Of a stretch of DNA of 64,000 nucleotides, positions 43,191 to 51,933 are shown one piece after another. The position numbers and the translations under genes were made by a program. The DNA is taken from positions 2,542,001-2,606,000 of the forward strand of contig NZ_JARXVJ010000001.1 of assembly GCF_029892445.1 (NCBI RefSeq), in the 5' to 3' direction. The stretch's first letter is position 1, and every line of letters begins with the position of its first letter. Source of the DNA: Chryseobacterium sp. H1D6B. Lineage in GTDB: Bacteria; Bacteroidota; Bacteroidia; Flavobacteriales; Weeksellaceae. Under the pieces are notes generated by a model that saw nothing but the letters and a program-made list of their open reading frames with translations, ran no database searches and was not told the origin of the DNA.

Positions 43191-43371
43191 GGAATAAATA
43201 AAAGAATTTTTAGTCACTTTTGTTTTGTTAATCAGTGTTTTATGGTAATTGTTGTTTTTAATTTATTTTTTTAATTAAACTATACATTAAAAGCATTGCA
43301 GTAATTTTTTTTCCCTTTTGTGATGAATAAAATAATGTCTTAAAACAGCAGTATCGTGATAATTCCTTATG

Positions 43372-43403
43372 TTCAAAAAAAAAGCATCCATCAGGATGCT
43401 TTT
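43372..43403 (-). terminator. Terminator of transketolase genes
   Basis: Stem AAAAGCATCC (43380-43389) with GGATGCTTTT (43394-43403) and a 4-nt loop. On the minus strand it is followed by a run of at least eight T. It lies 20 nt after the stop of the C-terminal transketolase gene. Confidence 0.88.
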
Positions 43404-43423
43404 ATATCTTATTTTTAAAATAA

Positions 43424-44371
43424 CTATTTTTCTAAAATTCTCTTCACTGCTTCTTTTACTGCTTCAGAATCAATTTTATATTTCTTCATTAATTCAGCAG
43501 GTGTTGCAGATTCTCCGAAAGTATCATTCACTGCTACAAATTCTTGTCTTGTAGGTCTCTTTCTAGCAAGCATTCCTGCAATAGACTCTCCTAAACCTCC
43601 AAGGTAGTTGTGTTCTTCTGCAGTGACAATCTTACCGGTTTTTTCAACTGATTTTAATATGATTTCGTCATCCAAAGGTTTAATCGTGTGTATGTTGATC
43701 ACTTCACAAGAGATCCCTTCTTTTTCAAGCTCATCTGCAGCCACAAGAGATTCCCAAACCAAGTGTCCTGTTGCAACGATCGTTACATCTGTACCTTCTT
43801 GTAAAAGAATTCCTTTTCCAATTTCGAAAGGCATATCCTCAGGAATGAAAACAGGAACAGTAGGTCTTCCGAATCTTAAATATACAGGACCTTCAAAATC
43901 TGCAATCGCAAGAGTTGCTGCTTTTGTCTGATTGTAGTCACAAGGATTGATGACAGTCATGCCCGGAAGCATTTTCATCATTCCGATATCTTCCAGAACC
44001 TGATGTGTTGCACCGTCTTCACCCAACGTAAGGCCGGCGTGAGAAGCACATATTTTTACATTTTTCCCAGAATAAGCGATAGACTGACGGATCTGGTCAT
44101 ATACTCTTGAAGTAGAGAAATTGGCGAAAGTTCCTGTGAAAGGAATTTTCCCTGTAATGCTCAGTCCTGCAGCAAGTCCCATCATGTTAGCTTCTGCAAT
44201 TCCAACCTGAATAAATCTTTCAGGAGCTTTTTCAATGAATTTTTCCATTTTCAAAGAACCGATAAGGTCTGCACAAAGTGCCACAACATTAGGGTTTTTA
44301 TCAGCAAGTTCTGCTAAGCCAGCTCCAAATCCGGAACGTGTATCTTTTTTTTCTGTATATGTATATTTCAT
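43424..44371 (-). CDS. Transketolase C-terminal subunit
   Basis: A 315-residue protein holding the pyrimidine-binding (PP) and C-terminal domains of transketolase. It includes the catalytic Glu region V-G-I-A-E-A-N-M-M-G-L-A-A-G, A-S-H-A-G-L-T-L-G-E-D-G-A-T-H-Q and the C-terminal H-T-I-K-P-L-D. It pairs with the N-terminal subunit encoded 62 nt upstream to give a heteromeric enzyme of the pentose phosphate pathway. The split form is well known in archaea and Bacteroidetes. Confidence 0.93.
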   Translation of the reverse strand: MKYTYTEKKDTRSGFGAGLAELADKNPNVVALCADLIGSLKMEKFIEKAPERFIQVGIAEANMMGLAAGLSITGKIPFTGTFANFSTSRVYDQIRQSIAYSGKNVKICASHAGLTLGEDGATHQVLEDIGMMKMLPGMTVINPCDYNQTKAATLAIADFEGPVYLRFGRPTVPVFIPEDMPFEIGKGILLQEGTDVTIVATGHLVWESLVAADELEKEGISCEVINIHTIKPLDDEIILKSVEKTGKIVTAEEHNYLGGLGESIAGMLARKRPTRQEFVAVNDTFGESATPAELMKKYKIDSEAVKEAVKRILEK

Positions 44372-44433
44372 TTTTTTGTACTAGTTATTAATTAAAGATT
44401 ACTCTTTATGGGGTTGATTACTAACTTATTTAA

Positions 44434-45285
44434 TTAATAATCAGCAGGAGCTTCTAAATATAATTGTTTGAAAGCGGTATCAAGCTGCTCGTCATTAGGA
44501 GCTTTTCCATGCCAAGAGTGGCTTCCCATCATATAATCTACTCCGTAACCCATTTCTGTATGAAGCATAATTACTACTGGTTTTCCTTTTCCTGTTTCTG
44601 TTTTAGCTCTTTCAAGAATAGCGATCACAGCTTCAAGGTCATTACCGTTTTTCTCTTCTAGAACGATCCATCCGAATGCTTCAAGTTTAGCATGTAAATC
44701 TCCTAAGCTTAATACATCATCAGTATCACCGTCAATTTGACGTCCATTGTAATCGATCGTTGAAATGATATTATCTACTTTTTTAGCCGCAGCAAACATA
44801 AATGCTTCCCAGATCTGGCCTTCCTGAAGTTCACCGTCTCCATGAAGAGAGTAAACTAAAGACTGATCTCCGTCCATTTTTTTTCCTAAAGCATCACCAA
44901 GTGCTACAGAAAGCCCTTGTCCTAAAGATCCAGATGCAATACGGATACCTGGTAATCCCTCATGAGTAGTAGGGTGTCCCTGTAACCTTGAATTTAATTT
45001 TCTAAACGTTTTTAATTCCTCTACAGGGAAAAAACCAAATCTAGCTAAAGTAGAATAGAAAACCGGTGAAATATGCCCGTTTGAAAGATAAAAATGATCT
45101 TCATTTTTGCCTTCCATAGTGAAAGGCAGATGATAGTTCAACACCTTTCCGTAAAGCGCTGTAAAATATTCTGTACAGCCTAAACTTCCTCCTGGGTGAC
45201 CTGAATTCACAGCATGAACCATTCTTAAAATGTCTCTTCTGATTTGTGTAGTAAGAGATTTTAGCTCTTCGATACTTTTACTCAT
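44434..45285 (-). CDS. Transketolase N-terminal subunit
   Basis: A 283-residue protein with the thiamine-diphosphate-binding domain. It includes V-N-S-G-H-P-G-G-S-L-G, L-S-N-G-H-I-S-P-V, the TPP motif H-G-D-G-E-L-Q-E-G-Q-I-W-E-A ending I-S-T-I-D-Y-N-G-R-Q, and M-M-G-S-H-S-W-H-G-K-A-P. It forms the active enzyme together with the C-terminal subunit encoded downstream. Confidence 0.93.
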   Translation of the reverse strand: MSKSIEELKSLTTQIRRDILRMVHAVNSGHPGGSLGCTEYFTALYGKVLNYHLPFTMEGKNEDHFYLSNGHISPVFYSTLARFGFFPVEELKTFRKLNSRLQGHPTTHEGLPGIRIASGSLGQGLSVALGDALGKKMDGDQSLVYSLHGDGELQEGQIWEAFMFAAAKKVDNIISTIDYNGRQIDGDTDDVLSLGDLHAKLEAFGWIVLEEKNGNDLEAVIAILERAKTETGKGKPVVIMLHTEMGYGVDYMMGSHSWHGKAPNDEQLDTAFKQLYLEAPADY

Positions 45286-45478
45286 TTTATCTGATTTATT
45301 TGCACGCGAATTTACAATTTTTTACCGGCTTATGGAAATGTAAAGATCCAAGTACAAAACCCGGATCCTTAATAATTTAAATACTATATTTTTTAACAGC
45401 CTTTGTTCATGTATGCTGAAAGCCTGCTGATAATAGGATGGATACATTTAAATATAACTGCTTCCACCAAAACTTATT

Positions 45479-46978
45479 TTATTTTTTTCTGATGATCCAT
45501 AACCCGATGAAAGTCAGTAATCCATTGATGATTAAAAGTTCAAGTCCAATTTTAAACTCTCCAAAAATATTCTGCTGGTATTTATCGATGAAATAAGAGG
45601 CGATAGGTGCCGCAATACAGATGTAAGGAACCAGTTTATCCTGAACTTTATACTTTGTAAAGATCCCAAAAGCAAACAGTCCTAACAGAGGGCCGTAAGT
45701 AAATCCTGCTAATTTTAAGATCAGCCCGATCATTGAATTATCATTAATGATCTTAAAGATCACAACCATAATTAAGAAAGAAAGAGCCACAATTAAATGG
45801 GTCTTTTTACGGAATTTTTCTTTTTTATTATCTGTCCACTCTTTCTTTTCCTTCATCCCGAAAATATCGATGCATATAGAAGAAGTAAGAGCTGTCATAG
45901 CACCGTCTGCACTTGGAAATAATGCAGAAATCAAGGCGATGATGAAAATAATTGATATAAAACTAGGCATGTGGTTCAGTGCAATTTCCGGGAATATTTT
46001 GTCCCCGAAAATATCTTTTCCATGTAATAAAAACTCTTTTTTAGGAATGCCGTCTACGATTACTTCTGTCAAATGACCGCCTTGGCTTTCCCCAAAAAGA
46101 TAAAGAAGGCCTCCCATGTAAAGGAACAGAGAGATAACACCCACCAAAATAAAACCAAGGGTCACCATATTTTTCTGAGAATCCTTTAGTTTAGTTACAG
46201 AAAGACTTTTCTGCATCATTTCCTGATCGATCCCCGTCATCGTAATAGTAATAAATGCTCCGGCAAGAATCTGTTTTATAAAAAATCCGGGTGAGTTGAA
46301 ATTGGTCTCAAAAATTTTGGTGTACCCTTTATCATGCATGGCTGTTAAGCTTTGCCCAACATTTAGATCCAAATGATTCAGCATATAAATGGTACAGATG
46401 ATTAGTCCGAGCAGCATACATGAAGTCTGCAGCGTATCTGTCCAGACGATCGTTTTTACCCCTCCTTCATAAGTGTAAAGGATGATCATTAAAAGAATGA
46501 TAAGGGTAGTAACAATAAAAGGAATCCCTAAACTATCTAGTATGGTCACCTGAAGAATATTTACCACCAGATATAACCTTGCAGTGGCACCCACTAACCT
46601 GGAAACAATGAAAATCCACGCTCCTGATTTATAAGAAAGCTGTCCCATTCTCTGCTGCAGATATCCATAAATAGAAGTCAGTTTCAGACGGTAATATAAT
46701 GGAAGCAGTACATAGGCAACCACAATATAACCTACAAGATATCCTAATGTAATCTGTAAATAAGCAAAACTGTCTTTACCAACAGCTCCGGGTACACTTA
46801 CAAACGTAACCCCGGAAAGGGAAGTTCCGATCATTCCGAATGCCACCAGCATCCAATTACTTTTACGGTTTCCAATGAAGAAACTTTCATTATCACTGCC
46901 TTTTCCTGTTTTATAAGCTACTAAAAGCAACAGTGCAAAATAGGCGATAATGATAACCAATAAAAGATATGGCGACAT
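45479..46978 (-). CDS. Sodium:solute symporter (SSS family)
   Basis: A 499-residue protein with about 13 membrane helices and the SSS motif pattern (F-F-I-G-N-R-K-S-N-W-M-L-V-A-F-G-M-I-G-T-S-L-S-G-V-T-F). It imports a small solute with sodium. The substrate is not evident, and it is a single-gene unit with no metabolic genes attached. A perfect -7 box lies 22 nt upstream of the ATG. Confidence 0.92.
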   Translation of the reverse strand: MSPYLLLVIIIAYFALLLLVAYKTGKGSDNESFFIGNRKSNWMLVAFGMIGTSLSGVTFVSVPGAVGKDSFAYLQITLGYLVGYIVVAYVLLPLYYRLKLTSIYGYLQQRMGQLSYKSGAWIFIVSRLVGATARLYLVVNILQVTILDSLGIPFIVTTLIILLMIILYTYEGGVKTIVWTDTLQTSCMLLGLIICTIYMLNHLDLNVGQSLTAMHDKGYTKIFETNFNSPGFFIKQILAGAFITITMTGIDQEMMQKSLSVTKLKDSQKNMVTLGFILVGVISLFLYMGGLLYLFGESQGGHLTEVIVDGIPKKEFLLHGKDIFGDKIFPEIALNHMPSFISIIFIIALISALFPSADGAMTALTSSICIDIFGMKEKKEWTDNKKEKFRKKTHLIVALSFLIMVVIFKIINDNSMIGLILKLAGFTYGPLLGLFAFGIFTKYKVQDKLVPYICIAAPIASYFIDKYQQNIFGEFKIGLELLIINGLLTFIGLWIIRKK

Positions 46979-47000
46979 ATTTATGAATTTTTAAATTTCA

Positions 47001-47008
47001 CAAATATA
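47001..47008 (-). promoter_or_regulatory. -7 box TATATTTG of symporter gene
   Basis: A perfect minus-strand TAnnTTTG match, 22 nt before the start at 46978. Confidence 0.5.
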
Positions 47009-47068
47009 GTTTTTTTAAAGAAATTTTTTAAAAGCAATTTCGTTTCTGAAATTACAGATCATAAAAAA

Positions 47069-47431
47069 TCAAATCAGCCTGCAGGGCAGTTCCAGATCTT
47101 CGTTCAGCAAATAACTGGCACACATTCTGTGATAGCCGTCTGCAATGATGAGTTTGTTATTGCCGCGGACTAATAAAATGGGGGAAAGCTTTATCCCTTT
47201 CTTTACTTTTTGTAAGTCTTCTTGGACATATTTGTTTTCGCGGGGCAGTAAAGGAAGTTCACTTGCCCGAAAAACATCCTTGCATTTTTTGTAAATGGTT
47301 TTGGCTGCGGTCAGCTTTTTAATGAGTTCTACAGTTTTCTGCTCGTCATAGATAAGCTCTAAATAATCTTGTGCTGCAGGAAAATCGTGTTTTTCTGGAT
47401 TTTTTTTAAAAATATCGTTTGTCTTTTTCAT
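47069..47431 (-). CDS. ParB/sulfiredoxin-like small protein
   Basis: A 120-residue protein. The C-terminal half has the ParB-N/Srx-like pattern L-S-P-I-L-L-V-R-G-N-N-K-L-I-I-A-D-G-Y-H-R-M-C-A-S-Y. The D-G-Y-H-R element corresponds to the nucleotide-binding D-G-x-H-R of that superfamily. Its role is unknown: full DNA-partitioning domains are absent, so it is not a classical ParB. Confidence 0.7.
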   Translation of the reverse strand: MKKTNDIFKKNPEKHDFPAAQDYLELIYDEQKTVELIKKLTAAKTIYKKCKDVFRASELPLLPRENKYVQEDLQKVKKGIKLSPILLVRGNNKLIIADGYHRMCASYLLNEDLELPCRLI

Positions 47432-47490
47432 GATGTTTTTTTTAAATTTCTATTTTCTGAATAGACATGCTGCTCTTTCTGATAAGAAAG

Positions 47491-47519
47491 AAAAACCTTT
47501 CAGAATGTACTCTGAAAGG
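47491..47519 (-). terminator. Terminator of redox-stress operon
   Basis: Stem CCTTTCAGA (47496-47504) with TCTGAAAGG (47511-47519). On the minus strand a T run (TTTTTC) follows. It lies 22 nt after the last gene of the operon that starts near 51777. Confidence 0.82.
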
Positions 47520-47541
47520 CTTATGAATAATTTTGTATCAA

Positions 47542-47826
47542 TTAGACTAATACGTCTTGTAAATCTTCATCTTTCTGAAAACTTGCTTTTGCAAAAGGGC
47601 AGAGCGGTATGATTTTTTTACCTTCTTTTCTTGCAAAATTCACTGCTGCCAAAAGCATTTCTTTTCCTACACCCATTCCGTTGTATGCTTCTTGTACCTC
47701 AGTGTGGTCAATAATAAATCTGTCTTCTCCAGCCCATGTATAGGTCATCATTCCTGCGTTTTTGCCGTCTATGAATGCTTCAAAATTTCCGTGTTTTTCT
47801 CCGTTGTTTTGTTTTACTTCAATCAT
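47542..47826 (-). CDS. YjdJ-type small GNAT acetyltransferase
   Basis: A 94-residue protein of the short GNAT (Acetyltransf_CG) class. It has the core I-D-H-T-E-V-Q-E-A-Y-N-G-M-G-V-G-K-E-M-L-L-A-A-V and ends with I-I-P-L-C-P-F-A-K-A-S-F, including the conserved C-P-F-A. It is the last gene of the operon, 1 nt after osmC. A 105-residue paralogue begins the same gene group at 51777. Confidence 0.85.
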   Translation of the reverse strand: MIEVKQNNGEKHGNFEAFIDGKNAGMMTYTWAGEDRFIIDHTEVQEAYNGMGVGKEMLLAAVNFARKEGKKIIPLCPFAKASFQKDEDLQDVLV

Positions 47827-47827
47827 G

Positions 47828-48223
47828 TTATGAGAATTTAGTGTTAATTTCTATGTTATTTGTTAATATTTTGTGGACAGGGCATGCATCAGCAATGTGA
47901 TGAAGCCTTCTGATCTGCTCTTCATCTAAATTTCCTTCGAAGCTGATGTCTCTTTTAAAAACTGCAGTTTTGGTTAAAGGATAATTTTCCAATTCTACTT
48001 CTACATTTATTTTTTCAACATCCCATTCTTTTCGGTCAATATACATTTTTAAAGTAGCCGCAGTACAGCTTGCCAGCGATGTTGCTAAAACTTCAAAAGG
48101 ATTAAAGCCTTTATTCTGTCCGCCTTTATCAATAGGTTCGTCAGTAATGATCTGGTTTTCACCGGCTGTTACTTCAGTGTAATATTTTGTTTTTCCTAAA
48201 CTTGCTTTTACGGTTACCCCCAT
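47828..48223 (-). CDS. OsmC/Ohr-family thiol peroxidase-like protein
   Basis: A 131-residue OsmC-family protein with both family cysteines: L-A-S-C-T-A-A-T-L-K-M-Y (peroxidatic) and D-A-C-P-V-H-K-I-L (resolving). It should reduce organic hydroperoxides. It overlaps the upstream YjdI gene by one base. Confidence 0.92.
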   Translation of the reverse strand: MGVTVKASLGKTKYYTEVTAGENQIITDEPIDKGGQNKGFNPFEVLATSLASCTAATLKMYIDRKEWDVEKINVEVELENYPLTKTAVFKRDISFEGNLDEEQIRRLHHIADACPVHKILTNNIEINTKFS

Positions 48224-48441
48224 TATTTTACGGTGTTGAATTTATAACTCAATGCTCCTGAAGGGCATAGATCTATTTGGTTTTTAAGTTCTTGTGCGGT
48301 TGCATTTTCTACTTGTATCCAAGGTCTTTCTTTTGGATTATAAACTTGAGGCAGTGTTTTTACGCAGATTCCGGAGTGGATACACTTTTTGGGCATCCAG
48401 ACCACTGTAATTTCGCCGTTGATGTATTCATGTGTTTCCAT
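48223..48441 (-). CDS. YjdI-type (4Fe-4S) mono-cluster protein
   Basis: A 72-residue protein with cysteines K-K-C-I-H-S-G-I-C near residues 19-27 and D-L-C-P-S-G-A-L near the end, matching the Fer4_19/YjdI family. In E. coli yjdI and yjdJ are adjacent; here they flank osmC. Likely a small electron carrier or sensor. Confidence 0.88.
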   Translation of the reverse strand: METHEYINGEITVVWMPKKCIHSGICVKTLPQVYNPKERPWIQVENATAQELKNQIDLCPSGALSYKFNTVK

Positions 48442-48442
48442 T

Positions 48443-49021
48443 TTATTCTTCTTTTAATGATTTTTCGATTCTGCTGTCCGGAATTAACCATATAAGAGCA
48501 ACTATGTAATAAAAACCAATAGCAATATAAGGATAAAAAAACGAAACAATAATTCCTAAAATATAACAGAAAAGAGAAATATATTCTTTGAACTTTGAAT
48601 TAATAGCTTCATTAAGCTTGGAATGCTCGCCTTCATTTTTAATAGCAAGATTTTCCAATATAGTATAAGCAACAGCACACATGATAAGGATAAAACCATA
48701 CGTTGCTGCGGGATTTTTTGCAAAATGAGTTTCCCCGAGCCATTCTGTAGCTGCGGGCATTAATGAAAGCCAGAATAATAAATGCAGATTTGCCCAAAGG
48801 ATACTTCCATTTATTTTTTTTACTGCCTGAAATAAGTGGTGGTGGTTGTTCCAATAAATTCCGACATAAATGAAACTGAAAATATAAGCCAGAAATTTAG
48901 GAAGGAGAGGTTTTAAACTTTCCCAATTATTACCCTCAGGTATCTTGAGCTCAAGGACCATGATGGTAATAATAATAGCAAGAACACCATCACTGAAAGC
49001 CTCTAATCTTCCCTTAGTCAT
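48443..49021 (-). CDS. TMEM175-family potassium channel
   Basis: A 192-residue membrane protein with the signature R-L-E-A-F-S-D-G-V-L-A-I-I-I-T-I-M-V-L-E-L-K-I-P at its N-terminus, as in bacterial TMEM175 (DUF1211) channels, and about six helices. It overlaps the FMN reductase gene by 8 nt and ends 1 nt before the YjdI gene. Why a channel sits in this operon is unclear. Confidence 0.9.
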   Translation of the reverse strand: MTKGRLEAFSDGVLAIIITIMVLELKIPEGNNWESLKPLLPKFLAYIFSFIYVGIYWNNHHHLFQAVKKINGSILWANLHLLFWLSLMPAATEWLGETHFAKNPAATYGFILIMCAVAYTILENLAIKNEGEHSKLNEAINSKFKEYISLFCYILGIIVSFFYPYIAIGFYYIVALIWLIPDSRIEKSLKEE

Positions 49022-49553
49022 TGGTTTTAATCTGAAGTTTAAAATTCTCTATTTTATCTTTTAAATCTTTAAGCATGTCAGGATTAATGACACCGCTTTC
49101 TATATCAAAATTTTCATAGAATTTGGGAAGAGAAAAAGTATCTTTAATCTCCGCTGCAAACTGCGGAAAGAATGTTTTAGCTGTATTCATTACATTCCCG
49201 CCCCCATAGCCCCCAGGAGAAGTGCTCATCAAAAGCATAGGTTTGTTTTGGAAAACTTTTACGTTAATTCTTGAAGCCCAGTCGAAAACATTTTTAAAAG
49301 CAGCGCTGTAAGATCTGTTGTGTTCTGCAAGAGAACAGATAATAACATCACACTCTTCAATTCGTTTTAAAAATGCATGAGCCTGATCAGGAAATCCTTT
49401 TTTTTCAAGATCAACAGAGAAAGTAGGCATCGTATAATCATTAAGATCAATCAGATTAATTTCTTCGTTTTGAAAGTCTTTCAAAACAAATTTTACCAAT
49501 TCTCTGTTGATCGAAGTGGAAGAGGTACTTCCTGCAAATGCTAATATTTTCAT
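49014..49553 (-). CDS. NAD(P)H-dependent FMN reductase
   Basis: A 179-residue flavodoxin-fold protein. The FMN phosphate loop is F-A-G-S-T-S-S-T-S-I-N-R. The second site is S-L-A-E-H-N-R-S-Y-S-A-A-F-K-N-V-F-D-W, and T-S-P-G-G-Y-G-G-G-N follows. It reduces FMN or quinones/azo compounds. It starts 15 nt after the beta-lactamase gene. Confidence 0.9.
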   Translation of the reverse strand: MKILAFAGSTSSTSINRELVKFVLKDFQNEEINLIDLNDYTMPTFSVDLEKKGFPDQAHAFLKRIEECDVIICSLAEHNRSYSAAFKNVFDWASRINVKVFQNKPMLLMSTSPGGYGGGNVMNTAKTFFPQFAAEIKDTFSLPKFYENFDIESGVINPDMLKDLKDKIENFKLQIKTND

Positions 49554-49568
49554 TATTAAGGTGTGTTA

Positions 49569-50441
49569 TTATTTTTCTGATGAATCTTGTTTTATTTTTT
49601 CTTGGTAATCTGTTTCTAATTTTTCAAGTTTTTGAAAATAGACTTCTTTGTCTGCAAATAATTTCGGATTGTAAGGATCTCCCTCTTTTCGTTTCTTATG
49701 CAGGTTAAATTGGCTTGCATGAGAAGTTACCCAAATATCAAAATTCACATTTTTCATAGCTTTAAAGGTATCAGCATAATCTTTCTGAATATTTTGATAA
49801 CTTTTCACTTCAGAGAATTTTTTATCAATAATTATTGAAGGCAAATTGGCAATTAAAACTTTATATGTTTGATTGTTATCTTTGGTTTCAAATAAAAAAC
49901 TGCATGATCCTTTTGTATGTCCGGGATGGTGAAGTAAAGTAAGGGTAGTATTCCCGAGTTTTATTTTATCATTGTTTTTCAAAAGATAATCTGGGATCAC
50001 GGGTTTGAATGTTACTCCATATTTTCCTAGTTCATAATCTGATTTTCCTCCGGTTTTTAATTCTTCAGCATCTTTTTCATCTACATAAAGTTTGGCACCT
50101 GTTTCTTTTTTTATCTCAGCCATTGCTCCCATGTGGTCAAAATGAGCCTGTGTTAAAGTCAGAATTTTGATGTCCTTATAATTAAAACCAAGTTTTTTAA
50201 TGCTGTTCTTGATCATTGGAAGTGAGCCGGCTAATCCTGTATTGATAAGAATATTTCCTTTATTGGTAACAATCAGATAAGATGCCAGATCGTAAGTTCC
50301 TACATAATATAAATTCCCTGCAATTCTGAAAGGTTCATAAGCTTTTGACCATTCTTCAGGATTGTTTTCAGGTTCCTTCACAGTCTGAGCATTACTAAAA
50401 AAAGAGAGTATCATTAAGAATACAAGAATAATTCTTTTCAT
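49569..50441 (-). CDS. Subclass B3 metallo-beta-lactamase, GOB-like
   Basis: A 290-residue periplasmic zinc hydrolase with a signal peptide (cleavage after S-N-A-Q, residue 19). The metal motif is Q98-A-H100-F-D102-H103. The Gln in place of the first His is the hallmark of GOB enzymes. H-H-P-G-H175-T-K-G and S-H-A-S-Q-F-N-L-H248 supply the other ligands. Long stretches (Y-E-P-F-R-I-A-G-N-L-Y-Y-V-G-T-Y-D-L-A-S-Y-L-I-V) match GOB from memory. GOB enzymes hydrolyse penicillins, cephalosporins and carbapenems; activity here is inferred. It lies between pirin (42 nt upstream) and FMN reductase (15 nt downstream). Confidence 0.92.
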   Translation of the reverse strand: MKRIILVFLMILSFFSNAQTVKEPENNPEEWSKAYEPFRIAGNLYYVGTYDLASYLIVTNKGNILINTGLAGSLPMIKNSIKKLGFNYKDIKILTLTQAHFDHMGAMAEIKKETGAKLYVDEKDAEELKTGGKSDYELGKYGVTFKPVIPDYLLKNNDKIKLGNTTLTLLHHPGHTKGSCSFLFETKDNNQTYKVLIANLPSIIIDKKFSEVKSYQNIQKDYADTFKAMKNVNFDIWVTSHASQFNLHKKRKEGDPYNPKLFADKEVYFQKLEKLETDYQEKIKQDSSEK

Positions 50442-50483
50442 TAATTTTTGGTTTTACTGATGAATATACTGAAATTTAAATGT

Positions 50484-51383
50484 TTATTTTCTGTTTAAAA
50501 TCGATTTTGGAAGCGGTACATAGTCATGCTCATCGCCAGGAACTAAAGGAAAAGCATCATGGTTTTGATCGTTCCAGTTCACTTTAGCCTGATCTAATAA
50601 TTCTTTATCTGAATTTACGAAATTCCAAAATATAAAACGTTCCTCATCAAAAGGCTCGCCGCCAAAAATATAAACGGTTGCGTTTTCACTCATTTCAAAT
50701 TCACAAAGCTTTGTATCTTTTGCGATCAATAACTGCCTTGAGCCGTAATCATTCCCTTCAATATTTACTTTTCCGTCCAAAATATACATGGCTGCTTCGC
50801 CGTATAGATCTTGTCCGATACTTATTTTCTGAGCGGTTTTGGTTTTAATTTCAATAAAAAATAATTTGCTGTGAACCGGTATAGGTGATTTTTTTCCAAA
50901 AGCTTCTCCTGCAATTAATTTATAATGAATTTCACCTTCTTCCCAAGCTGGAATTTCATCTGCTTCAGTATGGTGGAAAGAGGGTTCGCTCTGCTCTAAA
51001 TGTTTTGGAAGCCCCACCCAGATTTGAAATCCGTGAAGTTTTTTATCCGTCTCCCTTAAATATTCAGGAGTTCTCTCTGAATGTACAACACCTTTCCCAG
51101 CCGTCATCCAGTTTACGGCACCAGGCTTTATTTCTACTGCACTTCCAATACTGTCGCGGTGGAAGATAGAACCTTCAAGAAGATAAGTCAATGTTGAAAG
51201 TCCAATGTGCGGATGAGGAGGGACATCAAGATTTTGGTAGTCCATTAACTCTACAGGGCCCATATGATCAATAAAAACAAAAGGTCCTACAGCTCTTTTT
51301 TCACGAAAAGGAAGCAGTCTGCCTACTAGAAAGTTGCCGATATCTGCCGCTTTTTCTTCTATGATAAGTCCAATGTTTGACAT
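50484..51383 (-). CDS. Pirin-family bicupin protein
   Basis: A 299-residue pirin with the metal-site pattern P-H-P-H-I-G-L-S-T-L-T-Y-L-L-E-G-S-I-F-H-R-D-S and, further on, G-V-V-H-S-E-R-T. Bacterial pirins can act as quercetinases or as redox-linked regulators. The role here is unknown. It precedes the beta-lactamase in the operon. Confidence 0.9.
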   Translation of the reverse strand: MSNIGLIIEEKAADIGNFLVGRLLPFREKRAVGPFVFIDHMGPVELMDYQNLDVPPHPHIGLSTLTYLLEGSIFHRDSIGSAVEIKPGAVNWMTAGKGVVHSERTPEYLRETDKKLHGFQIWVGLPKHLEQSEPSFHHTEADEIPAWEEGEIHYKLIAGEAFGKKSPIPVHSKLFFIEIKTKTAQKISIGQDLYGEAAMYILDGKVNIEGNDYGSRQLLIAKDTKLCEFEMSENATVYIFGGEPFDEERFIFWNFVNSDKELLDQAKVNWNDQNHDAFPLVPGDEHDYVPLPKSILNRK

Positions 51384-51459
51384 AAGTAAGATGATTTTCT
51401 AAGGTTTGTTTTAAGCTAATTTAGCTAATATTTTTAATGCGTCTGCTGTTTTAAAGGAA

Positions 51460-51777
51460 TTAAAGTTTGTCGTATCCATCAAATCTTTCATCTACAATAC
51501 GTTTCCATTCCGGATGTTTTTTAATATATGCAAATACATACGGACAGAAAGGAAGCAGTTTTTTTCCATTTTCTTCAATGTACTGAAGTGTTTTTTCTAC
51601 TACGGCTGCTGCAGCACCTGTTCCTGCTAATTCCGGTTCAGCTTCTGTGTGAACTAATGCGGTCTGATGACCCATTTCACGGTAATCGATAAACGCAAAA
51701 TGGCCGTTTACTTCTATTTCAAATCTTTTTTTAGACTCGTTTTTCACTAAAGGAATATTTTCGAATTCTGGTTTCAT
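51460..51777 (-). CDS. YjdJ-type small GNAT acetyltransferase (second copy)
   Basis: A 105-residue short GNAT with E-P-E-L-A-G-T-G-A-A-A-A-V-V-E-K and the conserved C-terminal L-L-P-F-C-P-Y-V-F. It is a paralogue of the product of 47542-47826. It lies 76 nt upstream of the first pirin gene and is probably the head of the operon. Confidence 0.85.
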   Translation of the reverse strand: MKPEFENIPLVKNESKKRFEIEVNGHFAFIDYREMGHQTALVHTEAEPELAGTGAAAAVVEKTLQYIEENGKKLLPFCPYVFAYIKKHPEWKRIVDERFDGYDKL

Positions 51778-51933
51778 GACGGTAAATGATTTTGAATTTA
51801 CTAATTATTGAATGGTTAAATTCAGAGATGTTTGTCATTAAGAATAGGAATCTTAATATTAAAAGATTCTTCATTACTTTTTGCTTCATTCTGAATGAGA
51901 GCAGATTCTATATATCTGTATATAAAGTTAAGG

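Noticed and set aside
43424..45285. Two-gene transketolase considered as a frameshifted pseudogene
   Set aside because: The halves end and begin at a domain border with a 62-nt gap and proper starts and stops; the split form is well known in Bacteroidetes.
47069..47431. ParB partition gene suggesting a plasmid or integrated element
   Set aside because: Only a short ParB/Srx-like domain is present, without ParA or a DNA-binding domain, and the flanks are chromosomal genes.
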